Shown here: positions 1 through 12,690 of the stretch, piece by piece
Layout of the letters: each line of letters opens with the position of its first letter
Numbering within the stretch: the stretch's first letter is position 1
Assembly (NCBI GenBank): GCA_016648135.1
Contig: JADDOH010002002.1
Location: 62,001 to 126,000 of the forward strand
Length of the DNA: 64,000 nucleotides
Reading direction: 5' to 3'
Origin: Agrypnia vestita
Taxonomy: Eukaryota > Arthropoda > Insecta > Trichoptera > Phryganeidae
Notes under the pieces: generated by a model
Seen by the model: only the letters and a program-made list of their open reading frames with translations
What the model was told of the DNA's origin: nothing
Databases searched by the model: none
Position numbers and translations under genes: made by a program

Positions 1-1304
1 ATTCAAACAAAAAACGCACTTACCGCGAATTAATAAACTCTACCGCAAACGGTGCTTGGCCAGTATATAAATCATTAAATGCACCAATATAACTAAGTAA
101 CAAAGCGGAAACTCACCGCGACACGCGAAACAGAATTAATGATTCATTTGTCAATATCTATGAGCGGAACCGGACCATAACTCTGTTTGATCGACTAAAT
201 TAAGACATTAGATTTAGCGTGTGGTCAGTGGTCATGTTCGATCTAGACAATGCCCGTATAAAGCTGTCAGGGAATAAAGGCGCTGTTTTGTTTTGTTCCA
301 TAATCTGTACAATATTGATTTGTCATTGCCGCGAAAAGCGAGCTGACCGCGGGAGACCGTACCGACAGTAACAACGGAGCTTTGAAATTAGATCAACAAA
401 TATTATTTATTTTTAATAATATAATAATAGCGTTGAATTCAATGCTGCAACTGATACGACCTATTGTTGTTTCTTCTTTGTTATCTTACTGCTGTGATAG
501 AATAAACCATCATCGTCATCATCGGGTGTACAATGTGGTACGGTCCAGATCTCCAACGGTGTCTACTGTCTGGTCTATTTCTCTCCAACGCTGACCCTAT
601 AAATGACTAAACTGTTACCATCTCATTTTGGATCTGCCTACTCATTGTTTTTCTTTAGTTGAGATTGAGATCCTTTATGAGATTATGCCACACTACTTTC
701 ATTGACAACTTTAATAACAAAATTGTTTCGATGATTATGCTTTCAAAAATGTTTCTAACGCGTACGGTGGTATGGCACCACCTTTTTTGGGCACCATGCT
801 CGACTTCTTCAATTTTTTAATTAATTAATTTAATAATATAATTAAATTAATTTGACCTATTTTTGCAAACCAAAGAAGCAACGGTTAGAACGTTTTACTG
901 AAAATTATATGGAATAATTTTAAGAGAGAAATCTATGACAAAAAGGGGATATTTTAATGATTTCCTACTTTTGGACCACGTTTCGCCTTAGCCTTGAAAT
1001 TAATAACTATATCCAAAAACGAAGTTAACACTATAAACATCAAAAATATAAACCATTAATATTTAAGAACTTTAATTTTACATATTTATTTTTAATAATA
1101 CACTTTCATTCTCATTTTTATGGTACGTATGAATTTTTGTTAGGATTTTTTATTTTCTCTTTCCCTTTATTTTATTAGTTATTCTCTTATATGGCAGACC
1201 CTATCTTGCACACTCAACTTGGTTACGCTGGAATAAAAAACATTATTTAATGAAACAAATTTTTATATGTACTTTCTACGAACACAATTACCGGATTTTG
1301 GATA
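1..1304. other. Unassigned AT-rich sequence
   Basis: No gene or repeat is recognised. The stretch around 290-370 is more complex and GC-richer than its surroundings. A 70-codon frame at 382-594 has no recognisable domain and is treated as chance. Confidence 0.5.
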
Positions 1305-1650
1305 GTAATTAATTAAGATAAATTATAGAAGTATTATAGTGTATATTTATTAATGTAATAGAGGTATCATTACCAGTTGTGAAATCTATGTATACCAACT
1401 ATATCATAAAAGTCCTTCCCATAGACGTCTCTTTCTCATATAGAACATATTTATATACAACTTTAGAAAATTTGCGTGGATGTTTCTACGGTGGAATTGG
1501 CGAACGTTGCTTTGCGTAAATTTATCACTTAAGCCAGCTACTGCAGGTGATCATAAGCCTCGGGCCACCCTATAAAGATTTTCGTACACGTTTCCCACTT
1601 GAGCTTCGCCTCTGTGAGATTTTGTTTATTTATCTTAATTTATTGTTTAA
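1305..1650. mobile_element. Foldback MITE, family F, diverged copy
   Basis: The left end reads AAGATAAATTATAGAAGT and the right end is its approximate reverse complement (CTCTGTGAGA... TTATCTTAATT). The interior near 1470-1540 matches other F copies: a TATACAACTTT motif, then a block resembling GTGGAATTGGCGAACG, then ATCACTTAAGC. The same order occurs at 17 kb, 42.6 kb, 46.9 kb and 61 kb. No coding capacity. This is a non-autonomous inverted-repeat element; its superfamily is not clear. Confidence 0.55.
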
Positions 1651-3884
1651 TTTTTAAAGAATCAATAATAAATCTTTTTAAGGATCTTAAGTCAGTCATA
1701 AATAAAGAATTACATATGCGTTAACTGAATGAATTTAATAATCCACAGAATATATTTCATGAAATATTTAATTTTTTTACTAAACTGCAACTTGTATATA
1801 GACCTATTATAGATGTAAAGCTATTTCACGGCGATGAAAGGTTTCATAAATGCCATTTTTAACAAAAAAGTATTATATTACAATTTACGCACCCAACATA
1901 ATTTGAGGGTAAATAGTTTAACATAATTTAAACACTACAAATGGGCCGGGACCTTTTACCGTAAAGGAGGCTAACGAAATTATCCTAAATTAGCAAAACG
2001 TTTATTTTTCGAATTTAAAAAAGGACCCATTTAATTTTAGAAAAGGCCATACGGATTCCTGGATGATTGTTAGATAATTATGCCAAAATTGCGTCCGCCA
2101 CATGTATTTCTTCTAAATTTAATAATGATGATCTCGGATAATAATAATCTACGGGAATAACAATCATGGGAGATGAATATCATAATACAAAACTTAAGTG
2201 TCATGAATTATGCATGGCCGCTCGCTGTAGCTAGTTACATGCTAACCAAAGCCCAAATGACGAAAAAATTCCAGGGAAGCTATCAAAAATGCGTTTGTTC
2301 GAGAAAATTCGATCTTGATATCTCAGAAAACATTTAAGTATTACACATTTTAAAAATTACTTTTTATTTTACTTTTGGTGTCTACGAGTATGTGCGTAAT
2401 TGAAATTTGTCATTCATATGTTTGGTGTATTAAAAAATATTTGTTCAGATATAATTGTTGATGACGTATGACCAAATCTTAACACCACAGACCTTGGCCT
2501 ATAACTAAGGAGATATATATAAAATCATAATCGACATCATCTAGATCGAGTCCTTTTCACACCTAGGTATCGAGCCAATAAAAAAAATCACGCAAGTACA
2601 TAAAACAAAGTTCTAATCAATTTTAATGCTACAATGTATGTATGTTACTAATGCAATAGTACACCAGTCTATTACATGCCACTTTTTAATATTTAAAAAA
2701 AAAATCTCCCTAGAAAGTAAATGGGAGAACAATTGGTTGAATTTGTTATATAAATTGCACGTTTCGTAAATATCCACGTGCAAATAAATTGTTATTCACG
2801 CAATGCCATATTTATTATCACCATTAAATTTTGTGGGTAGACTAATAAAATATTGTATTGTTCGTTCGCGTATGGATACAAATTAATATTGTTACGATGC
2901 CATAGAAATATAAATAATTTTGCAGTTTTACAGTAAATTGGAAAGTACTGGTAGTGTCTGGAATACATCGGAAACTTGTAGAAAATCAATAATATAAAAA
3001 TGCGCGCAAGACGCGCGGAAAGAAGAAAGTTTTACTGTGATAGTTCAGCTACTCCACAGAAAACAAGTGAAGCGATTCTGTATGGCTAACAAAGCTGGAA
3101 AGACGAGTATAAAGTATTCCAGAGACGAGTGATTACTGCGAAACTGGATTAATAAAAGAACAGTGCGCCAATCAAATTCATGTCTAGTGACTTTAGTAAT
3201 TTAATAAGACATTAAACATTGTCTTCCACCGCTCGATCTCATAACAATAGTTTACCATCTCTGACAAATGTTTATATTCCCTTTTAATTGTTCTAACATT
3301 CACACAAATGGGTTCATAAAATGTGCAACTTATTTAACACCCCGCAATTTAACACCGCCCTCCGGGACGACCTTTTAATTTTCTCGCACATTAATTCGCA
3401 GCATTCCTGTCATAAGACATTTTGCAATTAGGCAGCCATGTTTTCATTATAATATTGCCAGGCATAAAAGCTATACAATTTAACGTCCGCTCTTAATAAA
3501 ACAACCATAAAATGTTTGATGGCAACAAAGCCAATTTGCTGGCACCAGATACGAGTTTGAAAATTTGATTGAATTTTTACAATACCAAAAGTAGTATTTT
3601 ACCGACCTGCCGCTCATTGCTTCAAACCAGGGGCAGCGATGTATATTATGTAATTCAGTGGAGCTTATCCCTCACAAAAATTTGATCTGCCGGCAGTATA
3701 ATCTGAGTCAATGATTTTATGAAAAATAGTCTTTCATTTTGTAATATATATCAACAATTTTGATGACATTAGAAACAGTTAGGTACCTAGGAAAAAAAAA
3801 CTAATTTTTAATGTTGAAATTAAAAAAAAATATATATATATTTCAAAGCTACTAAACTTACTATGCTATAAACATTGTTTAATA
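1651..3884. other. Unassigned; possible conserved non-coding block
   Basis: No gene or repeat is recognised. At 3330-3560 the sequence is notably non-repetitive, with several TTTAATT/ATAAAA homeodomain-like sites and short GC patches. This looks like single-copy sequence rather than decayed transposon. The 65-codon minus frame near 2792-2989 is not supported. Confidence 0.4.
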
Positions 3885-4205
3885 TTTTTACTCCCTTTCT
3901 TTTAACTCGTAGCGTCTGCTTGACTGCCGAAAAAATTTTGGATCGATTTTTAACCCTTTTCCTGTGATCCAATCGAGCTGAAACTTTGCAGACTCGTGGC
4001 GACGATAAAAATGATCTAAAAAATTTTCGTTTAAAAAATTAATAATTATAGTATAATTTTGGATTTTTAGAAATTTTTTATTACTTCCTTTCGTAGCGTC
4101 GCCCGACTCGAGCCCGATGCGTGGAGTAGGCGCGAAACCTGTTTCAACTAGTAAATGAGAAGGGGAGTATAATAAAAACTTGGTTTTTATGGATTAGTTT
4201 TTTAA
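3885..4205 (+). mobile_element. Dispersed repeat, family A (copy 1)
   Basis: It opens with TACTCCCTTTCTTTTAACTC and closes with GAGAAGGGGAGTATAATAAA followed by a shared tail, TTGGTTTTTATGG. Internal markers shared with the other copies are CGATCCAAT-type sequence (ATCCAATCGAGCTGAAAC), TCGTGGCGACGAT and CCTTTCGTAGCGTCG. The ends are imperfect inverted repeats (ACTCCCTTTCT...). Because the tail after GGGAGTA is also conserved between copies, the inverted repeat is not the true terminus. No coding capacity. This copy is internally shortened relative to the one at 28270. Confidence 0.75.
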
Positions 4206-7200
4206 GAAATTTGTGTGTCTCGTGTTATGAAAATTTAAAAAAATATCATTAATATAAATCTTTAAAGAAAAATATATAATGTATTTTCTAACATCCGGAT
4301 CTACAAGATCGTTTCTAAATTTAAAAACGCCCAAATATAAAACAAGCGCACACCAAAACCATTCTTCCTTTGTAGAAATTAAAACATTCAATTCATTACC
4401 CGAAAAATAAAAAATAAATTCAAGACCTTACGTAATTTAAAAATGAACTAAGAAAATATAATAAAAAACCCCTCAAAATTCCCATGAGATTCACTATATA
4501 TTTATTTATTTTGTTTCTCAATATTGTTAACACCTTATTATTACAATTTTAATATCCATGAAATGAACTAATATGATTACGTGAAGATCCCCCGTCTCTC
4601 AGATCTTTTATGGCGAGTAAAACGTTTTTATTGTATGAATGTATTATTGTATTCATAAAATTATGTAGCTATATAATATATAAAAATCTTCATGAGGGAT
4701 TACAATAGATACTGTTCGATAGATAGAATAAGTCAATATGTTCATGATAAAAAATATTTATTTTTATCAAAAATAAATGCACTTGTTTGGGTATATCTCA
4801 AAATGATTGATATACCTATGCAAATAATATATGGTTTTAAGGATACAGATAAATTGATGAAGAAAAATACAAATTTTTAAAGGGAACCATCTGAAGGTTT
4901 TTGATTGCGTTTAGAATATGTTTGATGGATAGATTGAATGACTGTACATCCCACAAGTGGGGTGATATTACGAATAACTTATTGCAATTGATTTCTAAAA
5001 CCCACATACTACTTTGAATTTGATTGATTTTATTTTAATCTATTCGATTCTGGTTAAGACGAGAATAGAATATATTAAACCGAGCACTGCATCGTCAGTA
5101 TTGTAGGATTCCCCCTAGAATAAATATTGACAAGCAAACTTTATTATTTCAGAATTTTGTCAACAATCGAGTGTACAGGGCTTAAAGCAAATAGAAAGGG
5201 CAGTTTTTTAAAAAGTTTCTGCAATTTAAAATTGATGTATGTTATTTCATACACTGTATTTGTACTTTTTTTAATATCGTTTTAAAATCGTCATTAACTC
5301 CATCGTTGCTGACGACTGAGGCAACCTGTCGCTCATTTCCAGCTACCTCTTCATGCAGTCTTCGAAAATCTGATGTAAAGGAAAAACCTATAGTTTACTA
5401 CTAGACCAATGCATCTCAGCAAGTAGAAAATCACCTGTTTCCACAACTCCGGTTGCCATCAGCCTCTCAAACAGTAGAGAGCCTTTCTTTGATACGAGCT
5501 TTTCCAAGATTGAGACATTCATTTGTTCTGTGGTCCACGAGATCTTCAGCATTCGAATCTAGCTCCTCATTTCAAAGGCATTTATTTTTTCCTCACTCGC
5601 TATTAAGATCCAAGGTCTTGATTGGCAAAACCTTTGTCTGAATATCATTCTTATCCAAATATAGTCCAGTTTTTCCAATTTTTTTTCTTATTATTATTTA
5701 CGATTCTTCTTCTGATTTTCGCTTCACTTGCTTCATTGTTGGTTTTATAGGATCTAAGCTACTTGAAATTTTCTACTATTTCAAGTACACGTTGCATATT
5801 GGTCAACAATCGTGAGTTATTTATCTCAACATCCATCTACCTGCAATCTTATTTTATTATTTAGAGGTACTCAAATTAATTCCAAAACTATCAAATAATT
5901 TTGATTATCTTCGTTAGATAGTTGAATGTACTTTTATTAACTAAGTAACATAAATAAAATTATTTAAAAAAATTAATTGAGTTGAAAACAGATAAAAAAT
6001 ATTTGTCGTCAAATCTATAATGATCTTTTTTTTCTTCTAAGCTGTGACTTTAAAATAAATAATTAAATTATTTTTCGTAATACTCTAGATAGGTACAAGT
6101 CTTCTCCATCCATCTTTGTTTATCATCAATCTAATATCAAACCATTCCCCACAAAGCACTTGATTTTAACTATTGTATTATTGTATTTACCTACATACAG
6201 AGTATCTTTGATCGAAGCCTTTTGATGGTACGTGTCATTAATTTTGTTAAATTATTATCAAACATCTCAGATTTATATTGTGAACTACGAAATTAATTTG
6301 AGCGATGGCAAAAGGTCTATATTTTGGATAATGATGTCCTGAATATATTTTGTGAAAGAAGACCTCAAAGGACGAAGTGGGTGTACACACATAAGTTTGG
6401 AAAGGAAATAAATTTTATAAGGACAATATTAATATCATAATATACCACGCGATTACATACTATGTTATCTTATATACCAAAAATCTTCAAATAACATTTA
6501 TTTTTACTAATTTAGATGTTAAACTATTTCACTAAAATGGTAATGGTGGCTGGCATTGGTTTTGAATGTTTTGGTGACAAAATTATTTTTGTGACGATAT
6601 ATTTTCCCGGGATTTAAAGTGACGTGCTACTGGTAACGGTTATTTATTTCTTAATTTATTTACATTCATTATAATGAATTATTAATAATAATAAAAAATT
6701 AAACTTAATGTAAAGAATTAAATTAGAATATGTACAACATTTTAAATTATAAAATAATTTCTTTGTCGTTGTCGTAGCTAACTTTTCATTACAACATTTC
6801 AGTGGACAATATCGTGAATGCAACATCGCAACCTTATTTTCTACGTTAATTCGACCCACGACAAAGTAATCAAAAAATAAATTCTATTATCGTCTAATAG
6901 CCTGAAAATATGTGAGTTTATTGGAGGTGTATAAAATCAAAGGCAAGAATATCCCATCGGTACAAATAAATTTCTCTAGAATCCATGAAACCTACATGTT
7001 ATTGGAAATAAGTTTTTAAAAACATTTGCAACCTCAGTTATGCTTTTAAATACATACGTCTATACATACATATTTAACTTTTAAGTATGGACATGTCTGT
7101 GTTTGCTACTAAATAGTGGACATTGCTGCTTGTGCTAATAAAATTGAATATTGCTGTCTCTGTTATGATGTGTCAGTCTAAAATCGACATCAACTCTCAC

Positions 7201-7471
7201 TTTAGTATGCGGCGACTATTTTGTCACGTGACACATCTATGTCGGGTCGATTGGTTAAAGTTGATATTAGTGCCTTTGCTTTTAATAGCGATATCGAAAA
7301 ATTATTTTGGAGGGTTCCTACATAGCTATATTTCCTATAAAATCTCGAATTCAATACCTTCATTCTAAATTAATAATCCTCGGTGACTGAATAAAAACAA
7401 ATATTTTTATTTTTTCGGTGCTGCTATCTTCGCTTTAGCGCCTCTCATTTAACGATTAAATTATACGTGGT
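4206..7471. other. Unassigned AT-rich sequence
   Basis: Nothing is recognised over about 3.2 kb apart from homopolymer runs and small chance hairpins. Small open frames at 4692, 5453, 6656 and 7123 have no domain, no supporting splice signals and low-complexity composition. Confidence 0.5.
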
Positions 7472-7718
7472 CAGGGGCGTGCAGTGAGAACAAGAAGCAT
7501 ATATTTGGAGAAAAAAAAATTATTTAAACATATAGGTATTTGAAAAAAAATCTAAATTAAATATTTATCTGGCAGATTATTATGAATTATTAAAATCTGA
7601 ATAATGTGTTAACTATTGTGGTAGGAATATTTCGAGATATATCAATTATTTCGGTTCCTTTTCAAAATATATGCTTAGGAAAAAGTCATGCTTCTTGTTC
7701 TAACTGCACGCTCCTTTA
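7472..7718. mobile_element. hAT-like MITE with 27-bp terminal inverted repeats
   Basis: The left end CAGGGGCGTGCAGTGAGAA continues to AAGAAGCATATATTT. The right end is its reverse complement with few changes (ATGCTTCTTGTTC...ACTGCACGCTCCTT). The CAGGG terminus is typical of hAT elements. Flanks share only TACG, so the 8-bp target duplication is not convincing. The interior is AT-rich and non-coding. Confidence 0.6.
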
Positions 7719-8126
7719 CGAATATCAATTTTTAAAAAAAAGAAATCCATTAAATAAATATTTTCATCAAGACTTCTAAATTTTTTCTGAGATTACAATG
7801 TTATGTAATGGCGCCACTGAGATATAATATATTATGGTTATCCTAACATTTTGGAGAACCCTGTTGGGCAAAGGGATAAAAGATTTATCTAATTTCGATA
7901 TAGGGTCGTGCGTGGAAAACTCCTCTATGACCTTGGTAAAGTTAAGGGTCAACAAATAATGTTTGTACACGTGTCTGCGTCACAGTTCATTCTGTTTACT
8001 GAGCGGTATTTTTGTTGGTTTTGTGTGATGTTTTATTGAATTTTTGTACAAAACGACACAAAAACAAAACAAATTTGTTTTGTTTATTTATTTTTATTTT
8101 ATTTATTTATTTGTTTACGCCCATTA

Positions 8127-8330
8127 GGCTTTTACATAAAGAGTATAAAATAAATTTCAAAAAGCACATACATTAAACAATATCTGTATAGCACCAAAAC
8201 ATGAGTATAAAAGTTAAAAATATAAAGTAAATAGCGGCAATGTGTATAGGCTTTTACCTAAAAATATAACATAAAATTAAAAAGAACAAACATTAAACAA
8301 TATAAGTTATAAAAAATACAACATTAACAG
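8127..8330. repeat. Diverged tandem duplication, period about 122 bp
   Basis: Two units begin GGCTTTTAC at 8127 and 8249. Both run through TATAAAATAAA/TAACATAAAA, an AAAA-G-A-ACA tract, and CATTAAACAATAT. The flank at 8085-8115 is a TTTATTTATTTA-rich tract. This is probably a decayed element tail that duplicated locally. Confidence 0.5.
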
Positions 8331-8570
8331 TATCGTGGATAGCAGCACTTTATAACTGGTGCCGCAAATATTATCGGTGTTCTATTTTATCTTAGTACTA
8401 TTTTCGTGTTATTCTCATACAATTTTTATTTTATTTTCGTAAGAATTAACCGATAGTGTAGTGTATTAAATAACAATTATAAAAATATACACACATTCAC
8501 TTTTTTCAGATTTTAGAACTTTATTCAGAACCAAAATTACACCTGTTGATGTAAAACAAAAATTTATTCC

Positions 8571-8729
8571 TTACTTTTTCAAGTTTTCACACCAGGCAAA
8601 AATTTCCAGCTTAAGAGTTTTCAGAGCTATTCTGCCGTCTTTCTCCGACATATCATTTGAAATTTTATTGTAGGTCCTACCGCCTGGAATGATGTCAAGA
8701 AATGTCAACCAAAAAGATACGTTAAAATT
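8571..8729 (-). CDS. Candidate terminal exon or gene relic, unknown product
   Basis: On the minus strand a frame is open for 52 codons and ends in TAA at 8571-8573. A canonical AATAAA lies three bases past the stop (8563-8568). The predicted C-terminus includes IIPGGRTYNKISN, then SEKDGRIALKTLK, then EIFAWCENLKK. It has mixed, protein-like composition, unlike the low-complexity chance frames around it. A plausible splice acceptor (TTGACATCATTCCAG) precedes position 8683 and would make the coding exon 8571-8683. I do not recognise the family. It could be a last exon, a processed fragment or a transposase tail. No upstream exon is identified. Confidence 0.25.
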   Translation of the reverse strand, partial: NFNVSFWLTFLDIIPGGRTYNKISNDMSEKDGRIALKTLKLEIFAWCENLKK

Positions 8730-11556
8730 TTAGTATCATAGTAATAATAAATATATTTTAAATTCAAATAGTAATAGTTAAATCATTAAGATAAGCTGTT
8801 ATTTTCGGTACAGTTATTAGGTATTTGTATCGGATTTTATCGATGATTGATAACTAAGATAAAATTGTTGTCTAGTTCTGATAGTTGCCCGTCGAATTGT
8901 AAAAAAATCTGTTGCCAATCACGGACAAAATCAGATACAAATCTCAAATAACGGTTAAAACGTTATTTGAGTATGTATCTGCAAATCTCAAACACCGCTT
9001 AAAATGCCATCACCGATTTCGAATATAAATCGACAAACCTTCGGGTCTGTAGACCAAAAATGCGAATAATTTTTAAAAATTAAATTAGAATATGATATTT
9101 TTGTGCTGGTTACTTTGCATTAACAGGGAAGAATCATTTCATCAAAAATGAGCTGATAAATTATGTACAAGGTTAAAATTTTCAAAAAAAAATGTAATCT
9201 CTTACCATCCCAGGTATTCATAACGTATAATTTAATTACCATCTTTAAACTTTTTACCAAAAAAAAAAGTATTTTAAATAATATGTTAAAATATTAGGAG
9301 AACGCCATGAATAGGTCGTGAAGGGCTTTTAAAGGTAGAACATAAAGTATCGTCTTTATTGAACTTCTAATCTCTCGTATTGGCGGCGTTTTTACCTTTT
9401 CTTCAAATAAAAAGCTGTAAACAAGGTGGGGGCCGCTTTATGTCTCCACTTTTGGGCCTGCGTCACCGGCGGGCAGCGGCTCCTAGCGGACATTATGTAA
9501 ATTTGGTAATTCTGTTAATCAGATTATCTTCATGCGACGAAAAAACTGGCAACTGTCTGATTATTGACATAAATATAATTTTTATGACTTATTCTGGACC
9601 CACGTTCTGGACGCTGTTGCGGGATGAACATCTAAAAGTAATGACACCTGTGCTGGAATGTTAATACCCATGGATTAACGTGCTTAAAGAGTACCTGTAC
9701 TGAGAAGTTCTAATGATAAAAAAATGATAAAGAGTTGCTTATTTTTACCATGTTGCAGTGGGCTTGTTTGGAATGCGACACCAGTTTTTTTATGGAAACA
9801 TACTACGTAAACTACCTGTTATATTTTGAATACGCTACGAATGCGAAAATCCATCATTATGCTGTGTCCTTACTGTTAGAAAGAAAACACACCCGGGTAA
9901 CATTTTTATCAATTCAAAATGAAATATAATAAACACAAAAAAATCACTCGGTTTAAACTACTACATTTTTGGTAACACCAACCGATTTCAGGACCACCGT
10001 ACCTCTTCAGGGTAAACTTCAAACTATTAATATTACAAATTGATTACAAAATATGGCCAATTATGTTTTTAGTGTACCTACTATATTTTCAAAATACTTT
10101 TATTTTGTGTTTTGAGTGTTTTTTTTTTTAATTATTAATATTTTACCTTTTTATTTTTAAGATTTTATTTTATTATTTTTATAAAACCGTAGTATTTTCA
10201 AGATACTTTAATTGTTTAATTTTTAATTATTAATATTTTAAGAAATTGTTTCAAATTCAATGTGTATTTTTATTTGGGTAGGACCTGGTCAGCTGTGCTG
10301 AGTCCCTGATTGGTGGATATCGATCGATGCGTGTGGCTAGAGTCGCGACGGCTCTGGGCCACCACACTCTATTGACATTCGCAAGATAATATATTTAAAG
10401 AGATCATTTAGATGTTTTCACAAACGAGAACAAGTAGTTTGGAAGATTTATTTAAGTAGTTGACCTTTTCATCTTGGTATTACAATTCTCGTGATCTCTT
10501 TTCCTTACAATTCGTATTTTGAGAAACCCTTTCGGATCACTCTCTTACAACTGCTGACATTCTGTCTTCTCCCGCTGATAAATATTACTCTATGGGTAGT
10601 ATTTATCATTTATCAGCGGGAGTTACGAACCCGCCAGTACTCAGGAAACCGTGGTTATCAAGAACTCGCGGGTGCCAGGGACCCACAGTTGTCCTAGGTG
10701 TTGCATGTTAAGAATAATACATAGTCAATATTCGTTTATGTAAGTTTTATGTTTCTAAATTTTTCTTAATTCTTTAATTTTTATACAATTTTCTATCTAT
10801 TCAATATTCAGTTAAGATTTATATATTTAAAAATATACCATTATTTTTAATATATTTAAACTGTATTTGAAATTCTCTATTTTATTATGTTATATCTTTA
10901 AACATAAATGTTTATTGATTTATGAAAACATTGCATTACAAATTACTATTGATAGATTCTCAAAAGTGTGATATTTCTATTTTTTTTATACATTCTATTA
11001 ATTTTCCTTTAAACGCTGTATAAATATGTATTTTTAAATTATGTAAACTTCACAAGCGTACGTTAAACAATATTGTATAAACTGTTGTATCTTTATCTAT
11101 CAGTTTGTTTACTGAATAAATTAACAATATATTTTTGTACGAAAAAACATCTTTACATGCACGACGTTGTAGGACAATTAAATGTTCATTAAAGATTAAG
11201 CAACTTCAAATCAGCCAGCCGCGAAGACAATAGTTTACATAACAATAATTATTATTTTTCTTTGCATATTTACAATAAAAATGAATGGTGATCTCACGGA
11301 ATAACATCACCAATTCTATTACGCTCCCACGAAATTGCATACGGCCTGTAGTATTGTTTGTTTTCTGCGCGCAAGTGTGTATTATTAACTCGCAATAATT
11401 TCATTGCAAACATTCGGTTGCGTAACGAAAATTGCAATAGATCGCCTGGGAACGGGACTTGTGATCATATTGAGGTTATCTACTACCGACCGTTTTAATG
11501 ATAATTTTTAACAAATTGAAAAAAAATATTACACATTTTTTGTCTGATAGAAAGAT
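8730..11556. other. Unassigned; GC patch at 9425-9500
   Basis: Mostly AT-rich and featureless. The 9425-9500 patch (GTGGGGGCCGCTTTATG, then TCACCGGCGGGCAGCGG) stands out in base composition and complexity and is followed by TAATTTGG-type sites. A 94-codon frame at 9380-9664 crosses it but has no domain and lacks coding character outside the patch. The stretch 11210-11490 is also relatively complex. Confidence 0.4.
10569..10622. repeat. Perfect 15-bp inverted repeat with nested hairpin
   Basis: Left arm CTCCCGCTGATAAAT (10569-10583) pairs perfectly with ATTTATCAGCGGGAG (10608-10622). Inside, GATAAATATTACTC and GGGTAGTATTTATC can form an alternative nested hairpin. The arms are GC-richer than the surroundings. 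Confidence 0.85.
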
Positions 11557-11988
11557 GAATAAAAAAGTAACCCATAAAAATCTAGTTTTTATTATACTCC
11601 CTTTCTCATTTACTAGTTGAAACATTTTTTTTCGCTTAACCTACGCGTTGGGCTTCGGTCGGGCGTCGCTACGAAAGTGAGTAATAAAAAATTTCCAAAA
11701 ATCCAAAATTATACTATAATCAGGTTTCGCATCTACGCATCTGTTGAAATATTTTCATACGACTTAATAAGTTGTATGAAAAAACCATTCAAAATTTGAA
11801 AAGTCCAAAATTTATTAATTTTTTTTAACGAAAATTTGATATATCTTCTTGATCGTCGCCACTAGTCTGCTTGCAAAGTTTCAGCTCGATTGGATCACGG
11901 AAAAGGGGTTTAAAATGGATCCAAAGTTTTTTCGTCAGACAAGAGGACAAGAAGACAAGTAGACGCCATGAGTAAAGGGAGTAAAAAT
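11557..11988 (-). mobile_element. Dispersed repeat, family A (copy 2, minus)
   Basis: Reverse-oriented full-length copy of about 430 bp. It opens with the shared tail (AAAAAGTAACCCATAAAAA), then TTATACTCCCTTTCTCATTT, the block CGCGTTGGGCTTCGGTCG, a short internal hairpin (TCATACGACTTAATAAG with TTGTATGA), and the ATCCAATCGAGCTGAAAC block in reverse. It closes with AAAGGGAGTAAAAA. The 60-codon plus frame inside it is a shadow. Confidence 0.8.
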
Positions 11989-12109
11989 CCAAGAGGATAA
12001 TGACTTAAAAATTGGTAGGAAAAATAAAGCATATCTAAACCTCTTAACTAAATCTTAACTCCTTACATATAATGGATAGGGAAATATTAACCCTTTAATT
12101 ATCTAGGCT

Positions 12110-12690
12110 CACTCATTCACAGAGATGGAGGATTGCATTGGGTGTTGTTCATAGAGTAGGTGTGCAAAAGATGAAATTTAGATCAGTAACAGGAATTTTT
12201 GTAACCCAAAAATGCCTATAAAATGGAAAAGTATAGATTAGTACGGCTCCGAATGCTGGAATATGCACAACTCCTACACTATGCATCTTGAAACAGCAGA
12301 AATGCGAATAATTAGATGGTCGGCAACAGTATCACTTAAAATATAGGATTAAAAGTTCACGCATTCTTGTTAACCTGGGTGTCACGGACATAAACATTAA
12401 GCTGAAAGGACGACAGCTGAGATGGTACGGGCACATAAGACAGTGACCACCAGACCACACGATAAAGCAGGCAATGTCTGTGGAGCTTCATCGACAGTCA
12501 TCCAGAGGAGACCGAAAAACTTCTGGATGATTCAATGCTCCATAATAGATGTAGATAAACGTCCTAGACAGGTCAGGACAGGAAAGCGACACCCAGAACC
12601 GAAGAACACACAGCTTGAGAACGACAGAAGAACCGACCCCAAAATCCTACGTAGGCAATGAGTTGGGAGTCGTCTCTAGTAATAATTAAG
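12110..12690 (+). pseudogene. LINE reverse-transcriptase 3' part, decayed
   Basis: In scattered frames the plus strand reads as the C-terminal part of an insect LINE reverse transcriptase. It begins with a YLG-type thumb segment (SLIHRDGGLHW), then LKGRQLRWYGHIRQ, corresponding to the conserved L.RWYGH element. The end is RTDPKIL, then KSYVGNELGVVSS in another frame. There are several stops and frameshifts, so it cannot be expressed. No catalytic YADD/FADD box remains. The intact 12422-12661 frame is only one shifted piece of this relic. Family known: LINE endonuclease/reverse transcriptase. Exact clade not determined. Confidence 0.65.

Noticed and set aside
960..1000. Minus-strand GGCGAAACGTGG resembling a hammerhead 3' half
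   Set aside because: No CTGANGA or pairing stem II upstream.
9380..9664. 94-codon plus frame
   Set aside because: It depends on one GC-rich patch; the rest is low-complexity hydrophobic sequence with no domain.
10491..10697. 68-codon frame with a hydrophobic segment
   Set aside because: The coding span contains the perfect 15-bp inverted repeat, which dictates much of the sequence; no homology or signals.
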